64,000 bases of DNA from Streptomyces venezuelae (GTDB lineage Bacteria > Actinomycetota > Actinomycetes > Streptomycetales > Streptomycetaceae). The notes under the pieces were generated by a model. That model saw only the letters and a program-made list of their open reading frames with translations. It did not search any database and was not told where the DNA came from. Each line of letters opens with the position of its first letter. Positions within the stretch are counted from its first letter, which is position 1. Where the stretch lies: contig NZ_CP029189.1 of NCBI RefSeq assembly GCF_008642275.1, positions 2,402,001-2,466,000 on the forward strand, written 5' to 3'. The translations under genes and the position numbers were made by a program. This document shows, in pieces, positions 61,860-64,000 of this stretch.

Positions 61860-62722
61860 TGGACATCCTCGACTACGCCTTCATGCAGCGCGCGCTGATC
61901 GCGGCCGCCCTGGTCGGCATCACGGCCCCCGCCATCGGCACCTACCTCGTCCAGCGCCGCCAGGCGCTCATGGGCGACGGCCTCGGTCACGTCGCCATGA
62001 CCGGTGTCGCGCTCGGCTTCGTGCTCCAGACCAGCCCGGTCTGGATGGCGACGCTCGTCGCCGTCGTCGGCGCCGTCGGCATGGAACTGATCCGGTCCCG
62101 CGGCCGGACCAGCGGGGACGTGGCCCTCGCCATGCTCTTCTACGGCGGCCTCGCCGGGGGCGTCATGATCATCAACCTCGGGGGCGGGCAGACGGCCAGC
62201 CTCCTGGGCTCCATGTTCGGCTCGATCACCACGGTCGCCGCCGAGGACGTGACGGCGATGGCGATCCTCGCCGCCTTCGTCCTCGCCGTGGCCATCGGCC
62301 TGCGCAGGCAGCTCTTCGCCGTCTGCCAGGACGAGGAGTTCGCCCGCGTCACCGGCCTGCCCGTGCGCGCCCTGAACCTGCTGATCGCGGTCACCGCCGC
62401 CGTCACCGTCACCGTCGCGATGCGCATCGTCGGCCTGCTGCTGGTCAGCGCGATGCTGGTGATCCCGGTCGCGGCCGCCCAGCGCCTCACCCGCAGTTTC
62501 GCCGCCACCCTCGGCCTGGCCATGGCCATCAGCGTGACCGTCTCGCTGACGGGCACGGCGGCCACCTACTACATCAACGTGCCCTCGGGTGCGACGATCG
62601 TGCTGCTCGCGATCGGTGTCTTCATGGTGATGACCGCCCTGTCCTCTCCTCTGGCCAGGCGCCGGGCCAGAGCCGCACGCGCGGCCGAGGAGGTCTGCAC
62701 GCGCGACGATGTGAAGGTCTAG
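61859..62722 (+). CDS. znuB: Zinc ABC transporter, permease subunit
   Basis: A 287-residue membrane protein; ATG 61859 shares a base with the znuC stop. About eight helices are visible, for example IGTYLVQRRQALMGDGLGHVAMTGVALGF, the conserved ABC-3 permease start, and MRIVGLLLVSAMLVIPVAAAQRL. It contains the cytoplasmic coupling segment between helices 5 and 6. It forms the channel for Zn(II). Confidence 0.95.
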   Translation: MDILDYAFMQRALIAAALVGITAPAIGTYLVQRRQALMGDGLGHVAMTGVALGFVLQTSPVWMATLVAVVGAVGMELIRSRGRTSGDVALAMLFYGGLAGGVMIINLGGGQTASLLGSMFGSITTVAAEDVTAMAILAAFVLAVAIGLRRQLFAVCQDEEFARVTGLPVRALNLLIAVTAAVTVTVAMRIVGLLLVSAMLVIPVAAAQRLTRSFAATLGLAMAISVTVSLTGTAATYYINVPSGATIVLLAIGVFMVMTALSSPLARRRARAARAAEEVCTRDDVKV

Positions 62723-62764
62723 CGGGCTGGCACAATGGCCGCAGGCCTATACGAGGAGGAACCG

Positions 62765-63193
62765 GTGGCGACTGCTCCTGGCGAGATGAATACCGCGCCA
62801 GTACGAGGACGATCCACCCGGCAGCGGGCCGCGGTCGCGGCGGCGCTGGACGAGGTGGACGAGTTCCGCAGCGCCCAGGAACTCCACGACATGCTCAAGC
62901 ACCGTGGCGATTCCGTGGGCCTGACCACCGTCTACCGGACGCTCCAGTCCCTCGCGGACGCCGGCGAGGTCGACGTCCTGCGCACCAGTGACGGCGAGTC
63001 CGTCTACCGCCGGTGCTCCACCGGGGACCACCACCATCACCTGGTCTGCCGCAAGTGCGGCAAGGCCGTCGAGGTGGAGGGCCCGGCCGTGGAGAAGTGG
63101 GCGGAGTCCATCGCGGCCGAGCACGGCTACGTGAACGTCGCCCACACGGTGGAGATCTTCGGCACCTGCGCCGACTGCGCTGCGGCCGCTTAG
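62765..63193 (+). CDS. zur: Zinc uptake regulator Zur (Fur family)
   Basis: A 142-residue protein from GTG 62765 with AGGAGG 6 bases before it; the in-frame ATG at 62735 has no ribosome site. The winged helix is RSAQELHDMLKHRGDSVGLTTVYRTLQSLADAGEVD. The regulatory zinc site includes GDHHHHLVCRKCGKAVEVEG (His cluster and first CxxC), and the structural CxxC is FGTCADCAAAA. With zinc bound it represses znuACB through the boxes at 60021-60057. Its stop overlaps that of the convergent YcxB-like gene. Confidence 0.95.
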   Translation: MATAPGEMNTAPVRGRSTRQRAAVAAALDEVDEFRSAQELHDMLKHRGDSVGLTTVYRTLQSLADAGEVDVLRTSDGESVYRRCSTGDHHHHLVCRKCGKAVEVEGPAVEKWAESIAAEHGYVNVAHTVEIFGTCADCAAAA

Positions 63194-63759
63194 ACCCGCT
63201 TCACGTTCCGGTCCAGGATCGCGCGCAGCCGGTCGACGTCGTCGGGGTGCTGTGCGCCCCGCTTCGGCAGCGTCGCCACAGCGGCCGCACCCGTGCCCCC
63301 GAACAGGACGAACAGCTCCTGCGTCTCCGTGTACTGCGGGAAGAGCGTCCAGTCCATCGTGTACGACATGGTCTCGCCCGTGGTCGCGCTGCCCCGCTCG
63401 TCGGCCACCGTGCGGCATTGCCCGTACGGCTCCGTCACGGAGTACACCCGGCGGGCCATGCTGCGCCGGATCCAGAAGACACCGCCGATCGCGACGCCGA
63501 GGGCGGGGACCACCGAGGCCACGATCGCGATCGGCCGGGAACCGCCCAGCAGGCCGAAGCCCGCGGTGGCGACGGCTGCCAGCAACGGCAGGAGCAGCGT
63601 CTCCAGCCGGCCCGCCGTCGTCCGGCGGGCCCGGGCCCGTACGGCTCCCCTGATGTCGGCGAGCGTCAGCCGGTAGGCGAAGACGGCCTGCTCCCCCGTG
63701 GCCCCGGCCTGCCCGCTCTGCTCCGCCGTCTGCTGTACGCGACCCTCACCCGTGTTCAT
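63190..63759 (-). CDS. YcxB-like two-helix membrane protein
   Basis: A 189-residue protein from ATG 63759. After a polar N-terminus (residues 1-30) there are two hydrophobic helices (LLLPLLAAVATAGFGLLGGS and AIVASVVPALGVAIGGVFWI). The C-terminal part, with WTLFPQYTETQELFVLFGG and LPKRG, matches the YcxB-like cytoplasmic domain as in Bacillus and other actinobacteria. Function unknown. It overlaps the zur stop and probably belongs to the uppS-side transcript on the minus strand. Confidence 0.83.
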   Translation of the reverse strand: MNTGEGRVQQTAEQSGQAGATGEQAVFAYRLTLADIRGAVRARARRTTAGRLETLLLPLLAAVATAGFGLLGGSRPIAIVASVVPALGVAIGGVFWIRRSMARRVYSVTEPYGQCRTVADERGSATTGETMSYTMDWTLFPQYTETQELFVLFGGTGAAAVATLPKRGAQHPDDVDRLRAILDRNVKRV

Positions 63760-63779
63760 GCGATGAGGGTACGGGTGGC

Positions 63780-64000
63780 TCAGCCCGCCGAACCCTCGGG
63801 CTGGTTCGGCACCGCGCCGCCGAAGCGGCGGTCGCGCTGGGCGTACTCCAGGCAGGCCCGCCACAGGTCGCGGCGGTCGAAGTCGGGCCACAGCACGTCC
63901 TGGTAGACCATCTCGGCGTACGCGCTCTGCCAGATCAGGTAGTTGGAGGTGCGCTGCTCGCCGCTCGGGCGCAGGAACAGATCCACGTCCGGCATGTCCG
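63780..64000 (-). CDS. uppS: Isoprenyl transferase (UPP synthase), C-terminal part
   Basis: Partial gene: the window ends inside it, and the true start is beyond 64000. The visible 73 or so residues contain the end of the cis-prenyltransferase domain: [28 protein letters not shown], with the conserved R-x-S-G-E-x-R-x-S-N and the Trp-Gln-x-Ala-Tyr-x-Glu motif, then VLWPDF. It makes undecaprenyl or a similar long-chain diphosphate for cell wall carriers. Confidence 0.93.
   Translation of the reverse strand, partial: DMPDVDLFLRPSGEQRTSNYLIWQSAYAEMVYQDVLWPDFDRRDLWRACLEYAQRDRRFGGAVPNQPEGSAG

Overview
This 64 kb window is chromosomal DNA from a Streptomyces or a very close relative. The DNA is very GC-rich with strong G/C bias at third codon positions. 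GTG and TTG starts are common, with GGAGG-type ribosome binding sites. Marker genes include an Mbl-like MreB homologue, an HrdA-type sigma factor, a class F sortase, GlnR-type and Zur-type operators, and repeats typical of Streptomyces. From memory, the gene content and order (mbl, hrdA, nasA, dnaG, nirBD, ppdK, glyS, znu/zur, uppS) resemble the SCO24xx-SCO25xx part of the S. coelicolor core chromosome. That synteny is an inference. No prophage, transposase, CRISPR array or antibiotic cluster was seen.

Layout. 1-7 kb: small stress and redox genes (HxlR regulator with a divergent NADPH dehydrogenase, an EI24 membrane protein, Ohr peroxidase with a medium-chain reductase divergent from a MarR regulator) plus a secreted lipase. 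7-10 kb: a degenerate Mbl-like actin overlapping a two-GAF histidine kinase, then an acetyltransferase. 10.7-17.9 kb: an Lrp/LysE pair, an orphan fused carboxyltransferase, an AraC/cupin pair, an MFS exporter and a YbdK-type ligase. 17.97-18.39 kb: three tRNA genes with terminators. 18.5-25.9 kb: a sugar kinase, a heterodimeric ABC exporter and hrdA. 26.8-31.6 kb: nitrate reductase, an SDR, a SanA-like protein and sirohydrochlorin chelatase. 31.7-36.6 kb: dgt, a ferredoxin-type reductase, a palindromic 180-bp repeat and dnaG. 37-41 kb: a secreted protein with a class F sortase, a TSUP exporter and a ferric-reductase-like flavoprotein. 41.4-45.6 kb: the assimilatory nitrite reductase operon. 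46-49 kb: a Tat-exported PhoX-like protein, a 53-bp tandem array and a winged-helix regulator. 49-54.9 kb: ppdK, dusB and an MFS exporter. 55-58.4 kb: redox genes with MarR and TetR regulators. 58.5-64 kb: glyS, znuA-znuC-znuB-zur and the end of uppS.

Two networks stand out. Nitrogen assimilation: nasA and the nitrite operon are 13 kb apart, and both have GTnAC/GAAAC-like half-sites at 11-bp periodicity upstream of their starts. This suggests shared GlnR control, and the nearby chelatase gene could supply siroheme for NirB. Zinc homeostasis: the znu-zur cluster starts with two 15-bp Zur-like boxes over the znuA promoter, which may produce a leaderless mRNA.

The least explained features are: the mbl-like gene with a broken nucleotide-binding motif joined to a kinase with a broken ATPase domain; repeated expansion of 9-bp tandem units in unrelated genes; a mobile-type GC-rich repeat inserted in frame in a flavoprotein gene and present as a near-perfect four-copy array 5 kb away; and a 180-bp palindromic element whose end coincides with a host stop codon.
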